Positions 1 to 7,988 of a DNA stretch of 64,000 nucleotides are shown here, piece by piece. How positions within the stretch are numbered: position 1 is the stretch's first letter; the number at the start of each line of letters is the position of its first letter. The notes beneath the pieces are model-generated. The model was given only the letters and a program-made list of their open reading frames with translations. It was not told where the DNA came from and made no database searches. The position numbers and the translations under genes are program-made. Source of the stretch: Kiloniellales bacterium (GTDB lineage: Bacteria; Pseudomonadota; Alphaproteobacteria; Kiloniellales; JAKSDN01); contig JASJEC010000050.1 of NCBI GenBank assembly GCA_030064845.1, forward strand, positions 1 through 64,000. Direction: 5' to 3'.

Positions 1-356
1 AGCAGGTCTTCGCCGCGGCCGAGTACTCGATGACGCCGTTCAAGCTGGACGCCGAGGGGATCATCCACATCACCTCGGTGACGTCGGACGACGACGTGAC
101 CGCGACGCCGAGGGTCGACTGGCAGCAGAGCGGCGCCGGCGCCGCGTCACACGGGAGCCGGGTAGGCAGTGCCGAGGGCGCGCCGGCCAAGCTTCCCGAC
201 GGGTTCGAGCTGGATCCGGATCAGAACATCATCGTCGTCGAGGTCTACTACGACTACACGCCGGTCTTCTTCGACGGCGTCATGCAGCCCAAGACCATCG
301 GGCAGGTCGCTCTCCATCGCCCGCGCCTGGTGCCCCTCAACGATCTGAAGCCCTAG
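1..356 (+). CDS. TadE-like minor pilin protein, C-terminal part (truncated by window edge)
   Basis: Only the C-terminal 117 codons are visible; the reading frame runs from position 3 (Gln-Val-Phe-Ala) to the TAG at 354-356. The residues closely match the C-terminal two thirds of the TadE-like protein encoded at 2597-3190, with the first roughly 30 residues identical and differences concentrated in a Gly/Ser-rich middle stretch. It is therefore inferred to be the end of a TadE/TadG-family protein with an N-terminal membrane anchor upstream of this window. TadE-family proteins are minor, membrane-anchored pseudopilin-like parts of the Flp/Tad pilus. An internal ATG at 30 exists but is almost certainly not the start, because homology continues upstream of it. 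Its similarity to the downstream gene indicates gene duplication. Confidence 0.8.
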   Translation, partial: QVFAAAEYSMTPFKLDAEGIIHITSVTSDDDVTATPRVDWQQSGAGAASHGSRVGSAEGAPAKLPDGFELDPDQNIIVVEVYYDYTPVFFDGVMQPKTIGQVALHRPRLVPLNDLKP

Positions 357-445
357 TCGGAGATAGACAGTATTTACAAATAGCTTACTAATAATATCGA
401 GTTAAAAACCAGCTAGGGAAAATATGCGAAAAAACATAGATAGGG

Positions 446-472
446 TTGTAGCGTTTACCAGATAAATATAAT
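446..472 (+). promoter_or_regulatory. Candidate sigma-70 promoter in AT-rich leader of the tadG-like gene
   Basis: The 357-534 spacer is strikingly AT-rich for this genome. It contains a perfect TATAAT at 467-472 preceded by TTGTAG at 446-451 with a 15-bp spacer, shorter than the usual 16-18. It would drive the pilus gene starting at 535. Assignment is by motif only. Confidence 0.35.
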
Positions 473-482
473 AGTCCTTAAA

Positions 483-528
483 CCTCTCTAGGTAGAATGC
501 CTCCTGGTAATTCCTAGTCCTGGAGAGG
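483..528 (+). promoter_or_regulatory. Possible hairpin covering the tadG-like ribosome binding site
   Basis: CCTCTCTAGG at 483-492 can pair with CCTAG (513-517) plus GAGAGG (523-528), leaving a short bulge. GAGAGG is also the Shine-Dalgarno sequence, six bases before the ATG at 535. Such a fold would hide the ribosome binding site. This is a fold seen by eye; no energy was calculated. Confidence 0.3.
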
Positions 529-534
529 TAATCG

Positions 535-2007
535 ATGCGCTGGTCAACAGATCTGGCGGTTTGGAGGGGGCGACTGAAGGCGATATACCGCCGTTTGACG
601 TTCTGCGAAAGCGGGGCGTCTTTCCCGCTCTTGGCCGTCCTGACCATCCCGATCGTGGGTATCATCGGCCTTACCATCGACTCCGGGCGCGGCTACCTGG
701 TTAAGGCCCGGATGGGCGACGCCCTCGACGCCGCCATGCTGGCGGCCGCGCACGTCAAGGACGATGAAAAGATCGACGACGAGATCCGCAAGTACTTCGA
801 CGCCAACTTTCCGCCGGGCTACATGGGCGCCACCGTGACCCTGAGCACGGCCCAGGTCGACGACGTTGCCGGCACGATCGACGTCGGCGCGTCCGCGACC
901 ATGGGCACGACCTTCATGCGCATTTTCGGCAAGGATTCCGTGGAGGTCGGCACGGGCACCCAGGTCACCCGCGAGACCGTCAGCATGGACGTGGTGCTGT
1001 CCATGGACATGTCGGGCTCGATGAGCAATTCCGACGGCTCGGGCAGCACGCGCATCATCGCCGCGCGGACCGCTGCGCTGACCCTGGTCGACGTGCTCTA
1101 CGGCAACAAGACGGCCTCGGACCTCCTGACCATCGGCCTCGTGCCCTGGAACGGCGCGGTCAACGTCTGGGAGGACGGCACGACGTTCAACAGCTCGCTG
1201 ACCACGACCACCAGCGTGGGGATCTTCGAGAACCCCATCGAGGAGGAAAATCAAACCGTCATCTACAATGTGAACAACACGCCGGTTCCATTTCTGAACA
1301 GCCCTTTAAGCTCCTGGAACGGTTGCGTCTATGCCCGCTACAGGAACGCCCTCAACAACCCCGACGGCATCGCCGACCACCTGCTCGGGCCGCTCACCAC
1401 GGCCGACGGCACCGCCTGGCCGGCGTGGGCCGCGATCTCCGGCCAGGTCTTCGGTGAGGAGGAGGGGGGAGAGTGCGAGGGTGCCTGTGTCTATAGCAAT
1501 TGCCTCGACCACGGCATCACGCGCCTGACCGACCAGCGGACCGAGATCGAGGACGCGATCAACGCCCTGACCAACCCGGAAGGCGTGACCAACATCGCCC
1601 AGGGCCTGGCCTGGGCCTGGCGCGTGGTCTCGCCCGGCGAGCCCTTCGCCGACGCCGATCCTTTCCCCACGGGCCTCCACGAGCGCGCCATCGTCCTGCT
1701 TACCGACGGCGAGCAGTACGGCGGCACCCGGGACGGCTACAACAGGTTCTTCGGCAGCGGCACCAGCGCCGGCGCCGGCGGCATGAACGACCGCCTGCTG
1801 GCGGTCGCCGAGAGCGTCAAGAACAGCGGGATCAAGATCTACGTGATCCAGTTCTACTTCGACGACGGCCCGCTGCAGACCCTGCTCAGGCAGGTCGCCT
1901 CGAAGCCCAAGGCGCCCTACTACCACTTCGCGCCCAACGGCGACGCCTTGAACGCCGCGTTCGAGGAGATCGCCGACGATCTGTCAGCCTTGAGGATCTC
2001 GCGATGA
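535..2007 (+). CDS. TadG-like pilus assembly protein with von Willebrand factor A domain
   Basis: A 490-residue protein with an N-terminal TadE/G-type anchor: a basic stretch, then Glu-Ser-Gly-Ala and a hydrophobic segment around residues 29-50. The rest is predicted to be extracytoplasmic. A von Willebrand A domain begins near residue 153 and carries the metal-ion-dependent adhesion motif Asp158-Met-Ser-Gly-Ser, with a second conserved block ending in LLTDGEQ. TadG-family proteins belong to the Flp/Tad pilus apparatus; adhesive or structural roles are inferred. Several Cys residues lie in a loop around residues 310-330 and may form disulfides. The start follows a good GGAGAGG ribosome site. 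Its stop overlaps the next gene (ATGA), which indicates translational coupling. Function at family level is secure; the ligand is unknown. Confidence 0.85.
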   Translation: MRWSTDLAVWRGRLKAIYRRLTFCESGASFPLLAVLTIPIVGIIGLTIDSGRGYLVKARMGDALDAAMLAAAHVKDDEKIDDEIRKYFDANFPPGYMGATVTLSTAQVDDVAGTIDVGASATMGTTFMRIFGKDSVEVGTGTQVTRETVSMDVVLSMDMSGSMSNSDGSGSTRIIAARTAALTLVDVLYGNKTASDLLTIGLVPWNGAVNVWEDGTTFNSSLTTTTSVGIFENPIEEENQTVIYNVNNTPVPFLNSPLSSWNGCVYARYRNALNNPDGIADHLLGPLTTADGTAWPAWAAISGQVFGEEEGGECEGACVYSNCLDHGITRLTDQRTEIEDAINALTNPEGVTNIAQGLAWAWRVVSPGEPFADADPFPTGLHERAIVLLTDGEQYGGTRDGYNRFFGSGTSAGAGGMNDRLLAVAESVKNSGIKIYVIQFYFDDGPLQTLLRQVASKPKAPYYHFAPNGDALNAAFEEIADDLSALRISR

Positions 2008-2603
2008 TGATTGCTGCTCTCCGCCACCGGCTCGCCCGTCTCGGACGCCGCTCGGACGGCCTGGCCGCCGTCGAGTTCGCCTTCGTCGCCCCCGCCATGC
2101 TGCTGCTGGCCGTGGGCACCTTGGAGGTGGGCATGATCTTCTTCGGCAACACGCTGCTCGAGGGCGGCCTGCGCGAGGCCGCGCGCTTCGGCCTGACCGG
2201 CGCGCCGCCGCCGTCGGGCACGCGGGAGGACTACGTCGTCGACGTGGTCAACTCCAACGGCGCCGGGGTGGTCAAGATCACCGACGAGGACATCAGCACC
2301 CTGGTCTACCCGAACTTCACCTCGATCGGCGTGCCCGAGCCCTTCGACGACATTAACGGCAACGAGACCTACGACGGCGGCGAGCCCTTCACCGACATCA
2401 ACTGCAACGGCCAGTGGGACGAGGACATGGGCCGGGCCGGCGTCGGTTCCGGCGGCGAGGTCGTGGTCTACACCGTGACCTACGAGATGCCCATGATGAC
2501 CGGCCTGCTCGACTCGATGATGGGCGAGGGCGGCAAGGTCCCCTTGTCCGCCAGCGTGACCGTGCGCAACGAGCCCTTCGACAACGGGTTCCCGGGATGT
2601 TGA
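2004..2603 (+). CDS. TadE-like protein with a calcium-loop-like insert
   Basis: A 199-residue membrane-anchored TadE-family protein. The N-terminus has the typical signature Gly-Leu-Ala-Ala-Val-Glu-Phe-Ala-Phe followed by a hydrophobic helix (about residues 20-45). The start ATG at 2004 overlaps the stop of the vWA gene. Residues about 114-138 form two acidic loops, DINGNETYDGG and TDINCNGQWDED, spaced like the Asp/Asn-rich calcium-binding loops of EF-hand or thrombospondin type-3 repeats; calcium binding is inference. The C-terminal part is rich in beta-type residues. It probably works with the neighbouring TadG/TadE proteins in Flp pilus biogenesis. Its own stop overlaps the next start by a few bases, which supports one operon from 535 to 3659. 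Confidence 0.85.
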   Translation: MMIAALRHRLARLGRRSDGLAAVEFAFVAPAMLLLAVGTLEVGMIFFGNTLLEGGLREAARFGLTGAPPPSGTREDYVVDVVNSNGAGVVKITDEDISTLVYPNFTSIGVPEPFDDINGNETYDGGEPFTDINCNGQWDEDMGRAGVGSGGEVVVYTVTYEMPMMTGLLDSMMGEGGKVPLSASVTVRNEPFDNGFPGC

Positions 2604-3190
2604 GCCCGATGCGCATATTGCGGCGCCTGTGCCGCGGCAGCGAGGGCGTCAGCATCATCGAGTTCGCCATGATGGCGCCGGTCCTGACCTTCCTGCTGCT
2701 CGCCGGCATCGAGATGGGGCGCTACGTCCTGCTGCAGCAGAAGCTGAGCCGCCTGGCGATCAGCACCAGCGACCTGATGAGCCGCGCCCAGGCGGCCACG
2801 GTCGACGACATCGAGCAGGTCTTCGCCGCGGCCGAGTACTCGATGACGCCGTTCAAGCTGGACGCCGAGGGGATCATCCACATCACCTCGGTGACGTCGG
2901 ACGACAATCCGGGCGCGACGCCGAGGGTCGACTGGCAGCAGAGCGGCGGCGGCACGGCGTCGCACCCGAGCAAGGTGGGCAAGGTGGTGAATGGCAACGG
3001 ACCGCCGGCCAAGCTTCCCGACGGGTTCGAACTGGAGCCGGATCAGAACATCATCGTCGTCGAGGTCTACTACGATTACACGCCGTTCTTCTTCGACGGC
3101 GTCATGCAGCCCAAGACCATCGGACAGATCGCTCTCCATCGCCCGCGCCTGGTGCCGCTCAACGAGCTGAAGACAGATCCGGCGACGTAG
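2597..3190 (+). CDS. TadE-like protein (paralogue of the gene cut at the left edge)
   Basis: A 197-residue protein with the TadE signature Gly-Val-Ser-Ile-Ile-Glu-Phe-Ala and an anchoring helix around residues 17-40, followed by an extracytoplasmic domain. From its codon for Gln at 2817 onward it is almost a copy of the truncated gene at positions 3-356, differing mainly in a Gly-rich loop near residues 120-140. The ATG at 2597 overlaps the preceding stop. ATG 2609 is an alternative start, giving a basic N-terminus directly before the helix. Family knowledge places it among Flp/Tad minor pilins. The duplication suggests two similar subunits are made or that a cassette was copied. Confidence 0.85.
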   Translation: MLSPMRILRRLCRGSEGVSIIEFAMMAPVLTFLLLAGIEMGRYVLLQQKLSRLAISTSDLMSRAQAATVDDIEQVFAAAEYSMTPFKLDAEGIIHITSVTSDDNPGATPRVDWQQSGGGTASHPSKVGKVVNGNGPPAKLPDGFELEPDQNIIVVEVYYDYTPFFFDGVMQPKTIGQIALHRPRLVPLNELKTDPAT

Positions 3191-3215
3191 AACCGGGACA
3201 GGGGATCAGAGAGCC

Positions 3216-3659
3216 ATGCGGCTTTCCAACTCGTCGCTCCGCCTCATCAACTGCCGGGCCCTGGCACGTTTCGGTCTGTGCAGGAGCGATAAGGGCGTCG
3301 CGGCGGTCGAACTGGCCTTCGTCTTGCCCGTACTGCTCATGCTGATGATCGGCATCATCGACTTCAGCTCGCTCTTCTTCCTGCGCAACAACATGGTGAC
3401 CATCGCGCGTGATTCCGCCCGCGCCCTGGCCGTGGGGGCAGTGACGCCTGCCGAGGCCAAGAAGTTGGCCGAGGACAACCTGGTCAACTGGAACGCCACC
3501 TTCACGGTCACCGCCGAAGAGCCGGTCAACCCAGGCGACACCGACGTCGTCGTGTCGATCTCGGTCCCCATGGCCGACGCAGCGCCGATCGGGTTGGTGT
3601 TCGATATGGTCGGGTTTACCGGGACGATGGATGCGCGGGTGACCATGCGACAGGAATGA
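3216..3659 (+). CDS. TadE-like minor pilin protein
   Basis: A 147-residue protein with the TadE motif Gly-Val-Ala-Ala-Val-Glu-Leu-Ala-Phe and one hydrophobic helix around residues 28-55, then a compact extracytoplasmic domain containing Ala-Arg-Asp-Ser-Ala-Arg. It is the fourth TadE/G-type gene in the cassette, 25 bp after the previous stop. A GGGGATCAGAGAG stretch upstream can serve as the ribosome site. No Tad ATPase, secretin or prepilin peptidase gene is visible here, so the core apparatus must lie elsewhere, perhaps just left of the window. The next 210 bp, to 3869, contain no gene I can support. Confidence 0.85.
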   Translation: MRLSNSSLRLINCRALARFGLCRSDKGVAAVELAFVLPVLLMLMIGIIDFSSLFFLRNNMVTIARDSARALAVGAVTPAEAKKLAEDNLVNWNATFTVTAEEPVNPGDTDVVVSISVPMADAAPIGLVFDMVGFTGTMDARVTMRQE

Positions 3660-3869
3660 AGCCCGGCAACTCCGCCAGGACCCGCGGGAGATGAGGCGGC
3701 GGCACCACCTGGGCCGCCGCTTTCGCTTTGACCGCCCGCCTGCGAATTGTCGTCGCCTTCTCGGGCACCCCTGTGATAGAGAGGGAACGATCTTGAGAAG
3801 CCGAGTCGGCGGCCGCGCTTTGGCGGAGCCGCCGATCCTGAACCGGGCGGGGCAATCGAAGACCTGGGC

Positions 3870-4871
3870 ATGTACACGGGTTTCTATGCGCTCAAGGCGC
3901 TCCCCTTCCAACTGAACCCGGACCACCGGTTCTATTTCGACCAGGGGCCGCACCGGAAGGCCTCGGCCTACCTCCGCTTCGGGTTGAGTCAGGCCGAGGG
4001 CTTCGTCGTGATCACGGGCGAGGTCGGGGCGGGCAAGACGACGCTGATCGACCGCGCCCTGGACCAGATCCGGGGCCAGGGCCGGGTAACCGCCAAGGTC
4101 GACACCACGCAGCTCGAGGCCGAGGACTTCCTGCGCATGGTGGCCTTCGCCTTCGGGCTCGAGGACGTCGGCACCGACAAGGCGACGGTCCTGCGCCGTA
4201 TCGAGAGCTTCCTGCGCCAGACCCACCGCTCGGGAAAGCGCGCCCTGCTGTTCGTGGACGAGGTGCAGAACCTGCCCTACGCGTCGCTCGAAGAGCTGCG
4301 CATGCTCTCCAACTTCCACGAGAACCAGAACGCGTTGCTGCAGATCTACCTGGTCGGCCAGCCGGAGTTCAAGAAGACCCTTTCGAGCCGCGATCTCGAA
4401 CAGCTCCGCCAGCGGGTCATCGCCAACTACCATCTGCGGCCGCTGAACGTCGAGGAAACCGCGGACTACATCAGGCACCGCCTGTCCCTGGTGGAGTGGA
4501 AGAACGACCCGGCCTTCACCGATCAGGCCATGGCGGCGATCTACGAGGAGACCGGCGGCGTGCCGCGCCGCGTCAACCTTCTGTGCAGCCGCCTCATGCT
4601 GTTCGGCTGCCTGGAAGGCCTGCACGAGATCGATGCCGGCGCCGTGCGGGAAGTCGTCGCCGACATGAAGGAGGAGGGCCTGCCCTCCATGCCGGCCGCC
4701 GAGAGCGGCGGCAAGTCCGCGACCGACGACCAGGCGCTGACGCTCGCCCTCGGCATGCTGCGCCTGGCGAAGCGGATGAACGCCATGGAAGACCTGGTTG
4801 AGGGGCAGGCCGACAAGCTCGACGAGATTCTGTCGATCGTTAAGGACAAGCAGATCGGCCATGTCGGGTGA
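3870..4871 (+). CDS. ExeA/GspA-like AAA ATPase (XrtA-locus type)
   Basis: A 333-residue cytoplasmic P-loop ATPase. It opens with the family pattern Tyr-x-Gly-Phe-Tyr-Ala-Leu...Pro-Phe, has a Walker A motif GEVGAGKTT near residues 51-59 and a Walker B LLFVDEVQN near residue 128, followed by the AAA sensor and C-terminal lid (VPRRVNLLC). The C-terminal 60 residues look helical and may be a coiled coil. Relatives are ExeA of type II secretion and the ATPase encoded in exosortase (XrtA/PEP-CTERM) exopolysaccharide loci. The neighbours, a nucleotide-sugar dehydrogenase and a deacetylase-like gene, favour the exopolysaccharide context. No exosortase, peptidoglycan-binding partner or PEP-CTERM protein is visible in the window. 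Family call is strong; specific role inferred. Confidence 0.8.
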   Translation: MYTGFYALKALPFQLNPDHRFYFDQGPHRKASAYLRFGLSQAEGFVVITGEVGAGKTTLIDRALDQIRGQGRVTAKVDTTQLEAEDFLRMVAFAFGLEDVGTDKATVLRRIESFLRQTHRSGKRALLFVDEVQNLPYASLEELRMLSNFHENQNALLQIYLVGQPEFKKTLSSRDLEQLRQRVIANYHLRPLNVEETADYIRHRLSLVEWKNDPAFTDQAMAAIYEETGGVPRRVNLLCSRLMLFGCLEGLHEIDAGAVREVVADMKEEGLPSMPAAESGGKSATDDQALTLALGMLRLAKRMNAMEDLVEGQADKLDEILSIVKDKQIGHVG

Positions 4872-4959
4872 CGCTCGGCCGGCGGGGCAGGGGCGTCCGG
4901 TCGAGGATCTGAGGCAGCGCCCGGCGGGCACCGTCGCTTCTCCGCGGGAAGCCCTATAG

Positions 4960-6231
4960 ATGCTGAAATCCCCGGGCAGGATCGCCGTCGTCGGACTGGG
5001 CTATGTCGGCTTGCCGCTGGCGGTCGCCTTGGCGAAACGCTTTCCGGTCGTCGGGTTCGACGTCGACGCCCGGAGGATCGCCGAACTGGCGGGCGGCCGG
5101 GACCGCACCGGCGAGGTCGCGCCGGAAACGCTCGCCGCGAGCCCTCTGCGCTTCAGCGCCGACGAATCCGACCTGGACGGGGTCGACTGCTTCATCGTCG
5201 CGGTCCCGACGCCGGTCGACCGGACCAACAAGCCCGACCTCGGCCTGGTCCGCCAGGCCAGCGCGACGGTGGGCCGTCACCTGTCGCCGGGCGGGCTCGT
5301 GGTGTTCGAGAGCACGGTCTACCCCGGCGTCACCGAGGAGATCTGCGGCCCGATCCTGGCGGAGGCCTCCGGCCTGACCTGCGGTCAAGAGTTCTTCCTC
5401 GGGTACTCGCCGGAGCGGATCAATCCGGGCGACCGGGAGCATACCATCGACCGCATCACCAAGGTGATCGCGGGCCAGAACCAGGCGGTCACGGAACTGA
5501 TGGCCGAGATCTACGGGTCGGTCACATCGGGGGGCGTGTTCCGCGCCGCGGACATCAAGACCGCGGAGGCCGCCAAGGTGATCGAGAACGCCCAGCGCGA
5601 TGTCAACATCGCATTCATCAATGAAATTACCATGATTTTCAATAAGATGGACATTTCCGTTCATGACGTGCTCGAGGCCGCGCGGAGCAAGTGGAACTTC
5701 CTGGGCTTCGCCCCCGGCCTGGTCGGCGGCCACTGCATCGGCGTGGACCCCTATTACCTGGCCCACCGGGCCGCGGAACTGGGCCACCGGCCGGAGGTCA
5801 TTCTGGCCGGCCGGCGGATCAACGACGGGATGGGCAGCTACTTTGCCGAGAGGATCGCCGAGCAGCTCGACGGGTCGTCGCGCATCCTGGTGCTGGGCCT
5901 GACCTTCAAGGAGAACGTCCCGGACCTGCGCAACACCAAGGTGGCCGACCTGGTGGCCGCCCTGCGCGGCGCCGGCCATCTGCCGGAGGTGCACGATCCG
6001 CTGGCGGACCCCGGCGAGGCCAAGGCGCTCTACGGCATCGATCTGCACCGGGAGCTCGACGGACTCGGCGGCTACGACGCCCTGGTCGGGGCGGTGCCGC
6101 ATGCGCAGTACCGCGACCTCGACGCCGAGGACTTCCGGCGGCTGATCACGCCGGGCGGCCTGCTCGCCGACCTCAAGGGCATGTGGCGGGACTGGCCGCT
6201 GCCGGGCGGCTTGAGGCGCTGGACGGTCTAG
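4960..6231 (+). CDS. tviB: UDP-sugar 6-dehydrogenase (TviB/WbpO-type nucleotide sugar dehydrogenase)
   Basis: A 423-residue NAD-dependent enzyme that oxidises a UDP-hexosamine (usually UDP-GlcNAc or UDP-GalNAc) at C6 to the uronic acid for capsule or exopolysaccharide synthesis. The N-terminal Rossmann motif is VVGLGYVGLPLA. The three family domains are present, with catalytic Cys259 in GGHCIGVDPYY and the C-terminal UDP-binding domain containing GLTFKENVPDLRNTK. Length is typical. It lies 88 bp after the ExeA-like ATPase and may be cotranscribed with it, consistent with a small polysaccharide locus. Substrate preference (GalNAc versus GlcNAc) cannot be read from sequence alone. A 146-bp repeat follows the stop. 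Confidence 0.88.
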   Translation: MLKSPGRIAVVGLGYVGLPLAVALAKRFPVVGFDVDARRIAELAGGRDRTGEVAPETLAASPLRFSADESDLDGVDCFIVAVPTPVDRTNKPDLGLVRQASATVGRHLSPGGLVVFESTVYPGVTEEICGPILAEASGLTCGQEFFLGYSPERINPGDREHTIDRITKVIAGQNQAVTELMAEIYGSVTSGGVFRAADIKTAEAAKVIENAQRDVNIAFINEITMIFNKMDISVHDVLEAARSKWNFLGFAPGLVGGHCIGVDPYYLAHRAAELGHRPEVILAGRRINDGMGSYFAERIAEQLDGSSRILVLGLTFKENVPDLRNTKVADLVAALRGAGHLPEVHDPLADPGEAKALYGIDLHRELDGLGGYDALVGAVPHAQYRDLDAEDFRRLITPGGLLADLKGMWRDWPLPGGLRRWTV

Positions 6232-6258
6232 AAGGGCGGCGAAAAACTCTTGAGCCCT

Positions 6259-6404
6259 TGATCACGGTCATCCTTCGACAAGGGGCGCGGCCCGGCGCTT
6301 CGCGCGGATGAGGGTCTCTTCCTGATACAATCCGCCCTCACCCGCGCGAAGCGCGAGTGCTACGCACTCTTGTCGAAGGGTGATGGTGCTGGCTAGGCAC
6401 TGTT
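6259..6404. repeat. Palindromic intergenic repeat, copy A (inverted partner at 7789-7935)
   Basis: About 146 bp that reappears as its reverse complement at 7789-7935 with only a handful of mismatches. The element is itself an imperfect palindrome: TCCTTCGACAAG near one end pairs with CTTGTCGAAGG near the other, and GCGCTTCGCGCGG pairs with CCGCGCGAAGCGC around a short central loop. The CCTTCGACAAG core resembles the REP-like intergenic repeats common in alphaproteobacteria. The two copies flank exactly one gene, 6524-7696. Confidence 0.85.
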
Positions 6405-6523
6405 TCGGCGGCCATTTTGTTCGAGTGGTACAGCGACAGGATTATCCTCTCGTCAAGAATTAGACTCTACGCTTCGAGCGTCCCGGCATCCGGCCCTCTT
6501 CAAACGACTGAAAAAATGGGCAG

Positions 6524-7696
6524 ATGAAGAGTTCGCCTGACGGCTCCAAGCAACCAGCACCGTCCGTGTTCCGGGCCCATGCTTCCGGCCGGCACGCGCC
6601 GGTGTCTGGCCCGAACAAGGCGGCCGAGGCGCTCGACCACGGCAACGCCGACTTCATCGACCTGCCGGCGTCCGAGGCGCCGCGCGTGCTGGTCTTCGTC
6701 GAAGCCGAAGAGGAATTCGACTGGGGCGCCCCCTTGTCCCGGGACAACGTCGGCGTCTCCAACATCGCGGCCCAGGACCGGGCCCAGGAGATCTTCGCCA
6801 AGCACGGCGTGGTGCCGACCTATCTGGTCGACTATCCGGTGGCGAGCGACGAGGCTTCGGTTCGGCTCCTGGGCGGCTATCAGAGCCAGGGCCTCTGTGA
6901 GATCGGGGCCCACCTGCATCCCTGGGTCACACCGCCCCTGGAAGAGGCGGTCACGGCGCGCAACTCCTTTGCCGGGAACCTGCCGCCCGAACTGGAGCGC
7001 GAGAAGCTCTACCAGCTGACCGCCATGATCGAGCGGAGCTTCGGCCAGCGGCCTAGGGTCTACCGCGCCGGGCGCCACGGCGTCGGACCCTGGACCGGCA
7101 GTGTCCTCGAAGACTTCGGCTACGCCGTAGGGACCAGCGTCGTGCCCTACACCAGTTTCGAGGACAAGGGCGGGCCCGATTTCCGGCGCATCGAGCCCCG
7201 GCCCTATTGGTTCGGCGAGCGGCGGCCTCTGCTCGAGTTGCCGTTCACTGTCGGGTTCGCGGGCTTGCTGGCCTTCGCGGCGCAGGCCCTGTTCCCGCGG
7301 ATCTCGAGCGACTGGGGCCGGGAGCTGCAGCTGCCCGAGCTCCTGGCGCGCCTCGGCCTCCTGGAGCGCATCGGCCTGACGCCCGAGGGCGCCGACCACG
7401 ACGCGCACCGCCGTCTGCTCGACAGCCTTCTGGCCCGCGGGTGCCGGGTCTTCTCTCTGAGCTACCGCTCCTCCTCGCTGGCGCCGGGCCATACCCGCCA
7501 CGTGCGGAGCGACGAGGACCTGGCGGCCTTCCTTGAGACGATCGACCGCACGCTGGACCACCTGCTGGGCAAACTGGGCGGGCGGGCGACCACGGCCACG
7601 GCGCTCTACGACGAGCTCAGCGGGAAGTATCTCGCCCCGGCAATAGTCCGTGGGGGCTGGAAGAACCGCCCGGCGCTGTCCGACCTGGCAGGCTGA
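6524..7696 (+). CDS. Polysaccharide deacetylase-like protein (WalW-like)
   Basis: A 390-residue predicted cytoplasmic protein. It resembles the divergent NodB-type carbohydrate esterases annotated as WalW or polysaccharide deacetylase: an acidic strand VLVFVEAEEEFDW, the metal-ligand-like pair His130-x-His132 in GAHLHPW, then YRAGRHG. A C-terminal region carries the pattern FSLSYRSSSLAPGHT. In this family the enzyme removes acetyl groups from cell-surface glycans. The first 50 residues are low-complexity and could be a non-native extension. The gene stands alone between two inverted copies of a palindromic repeat, next to exopolysaccharide-type genes, so it may have moved as a unit. Catalytic activity is inferred and unverified. 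Confidence 0.65.
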   Translation: MKSSPDGSKQPAPSVFRAHASGRHAPVSGPNKAAEALDHGNADFIDLPASEAPRVLVFVEAEEEFDWGAPLSRDNVGVSNIAAQDRAQEIFAKHGVVPTYLVDYPVASDEASVRLLGGYQSQGLCEIGAHLHPWVTPPLEEAVTARNSFAGNLPPELEREKLYQLTAMIERSFGQRPRVYRAGRHGVGPWTGSVLEDFGYAVGTSVVPYTSFEDKGGPDFRRIEPRPYWFGERRPLLELPFTVGFAGLLAFAAQALFPRISSDWGRELQLPELLARLGLLERIGLTPEGADHDAHRRLLDSLLARGCRVFSLSYRSSSLAPGHTRHVRSDEDLAAFLETIDRTLDHLLGKLGGRATTATALYDELSGKYLAPAIVRGGWKNRPALSDLAG

Positions 7697-7788
7697 CGAG
7701 GCGCGCTGAGCCTTTCATGACAGCACTCGTCGCAGGTGCCTGCCTGGGCGGAAGATCGCGGACCGAGACAGGCCTCAGCTGGGAGTGG

Positions 7789-7935
7789 AACAATGCCGAG
7801 CTGGCACCATCACCCTTCGACAAGAGTGCGTAGCACTCGCGCTTCGCGCGGGTGAGGGCGGTTTGTATCAAGAAGAGACCCTCATCCGCGCGAAGCGCCG
7901 GGCTGCGCCCCTTGTCGAAGGATGACCGTGATCAC
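7789..7935. repeat. Palindromic intergenic repeat, copy B (inverted relative to copy A)
   Basis: Reverse-complement copy of 6259-6404. The match covers the whole element, from TGATCACGG on one side to GGCA(C/T)TGTT on the other. It lies between the convergent ends of the deacetylase-like gene and the GntR regulator gene. Its hairpin potential could also act as a bidirectional transcription barrier, though there is no strong T-run. Confidence 0.85.
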
Positions 7936-7988
7936 AGGCTCCAGGCTTCTATAAGTAGATTCTCCGCCATTGGGCCGCCCCGGCCAGT

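Noticed and set aside
402-677. Minus-strand ORF of 91 codons in the AT-rich pilus leader
   Set aside because: It overlaps the start of the TadG-like gene, has no ribosome site I trust and no recognisable domain; AT-rich DNA readily gives chance frames.
3159-4931. Long minus-strand frame opposite the ExeA-like ATPase
   Set aside because: Antisense shadow of a gene with clear Walker motifs; no family motif on the minus strand.
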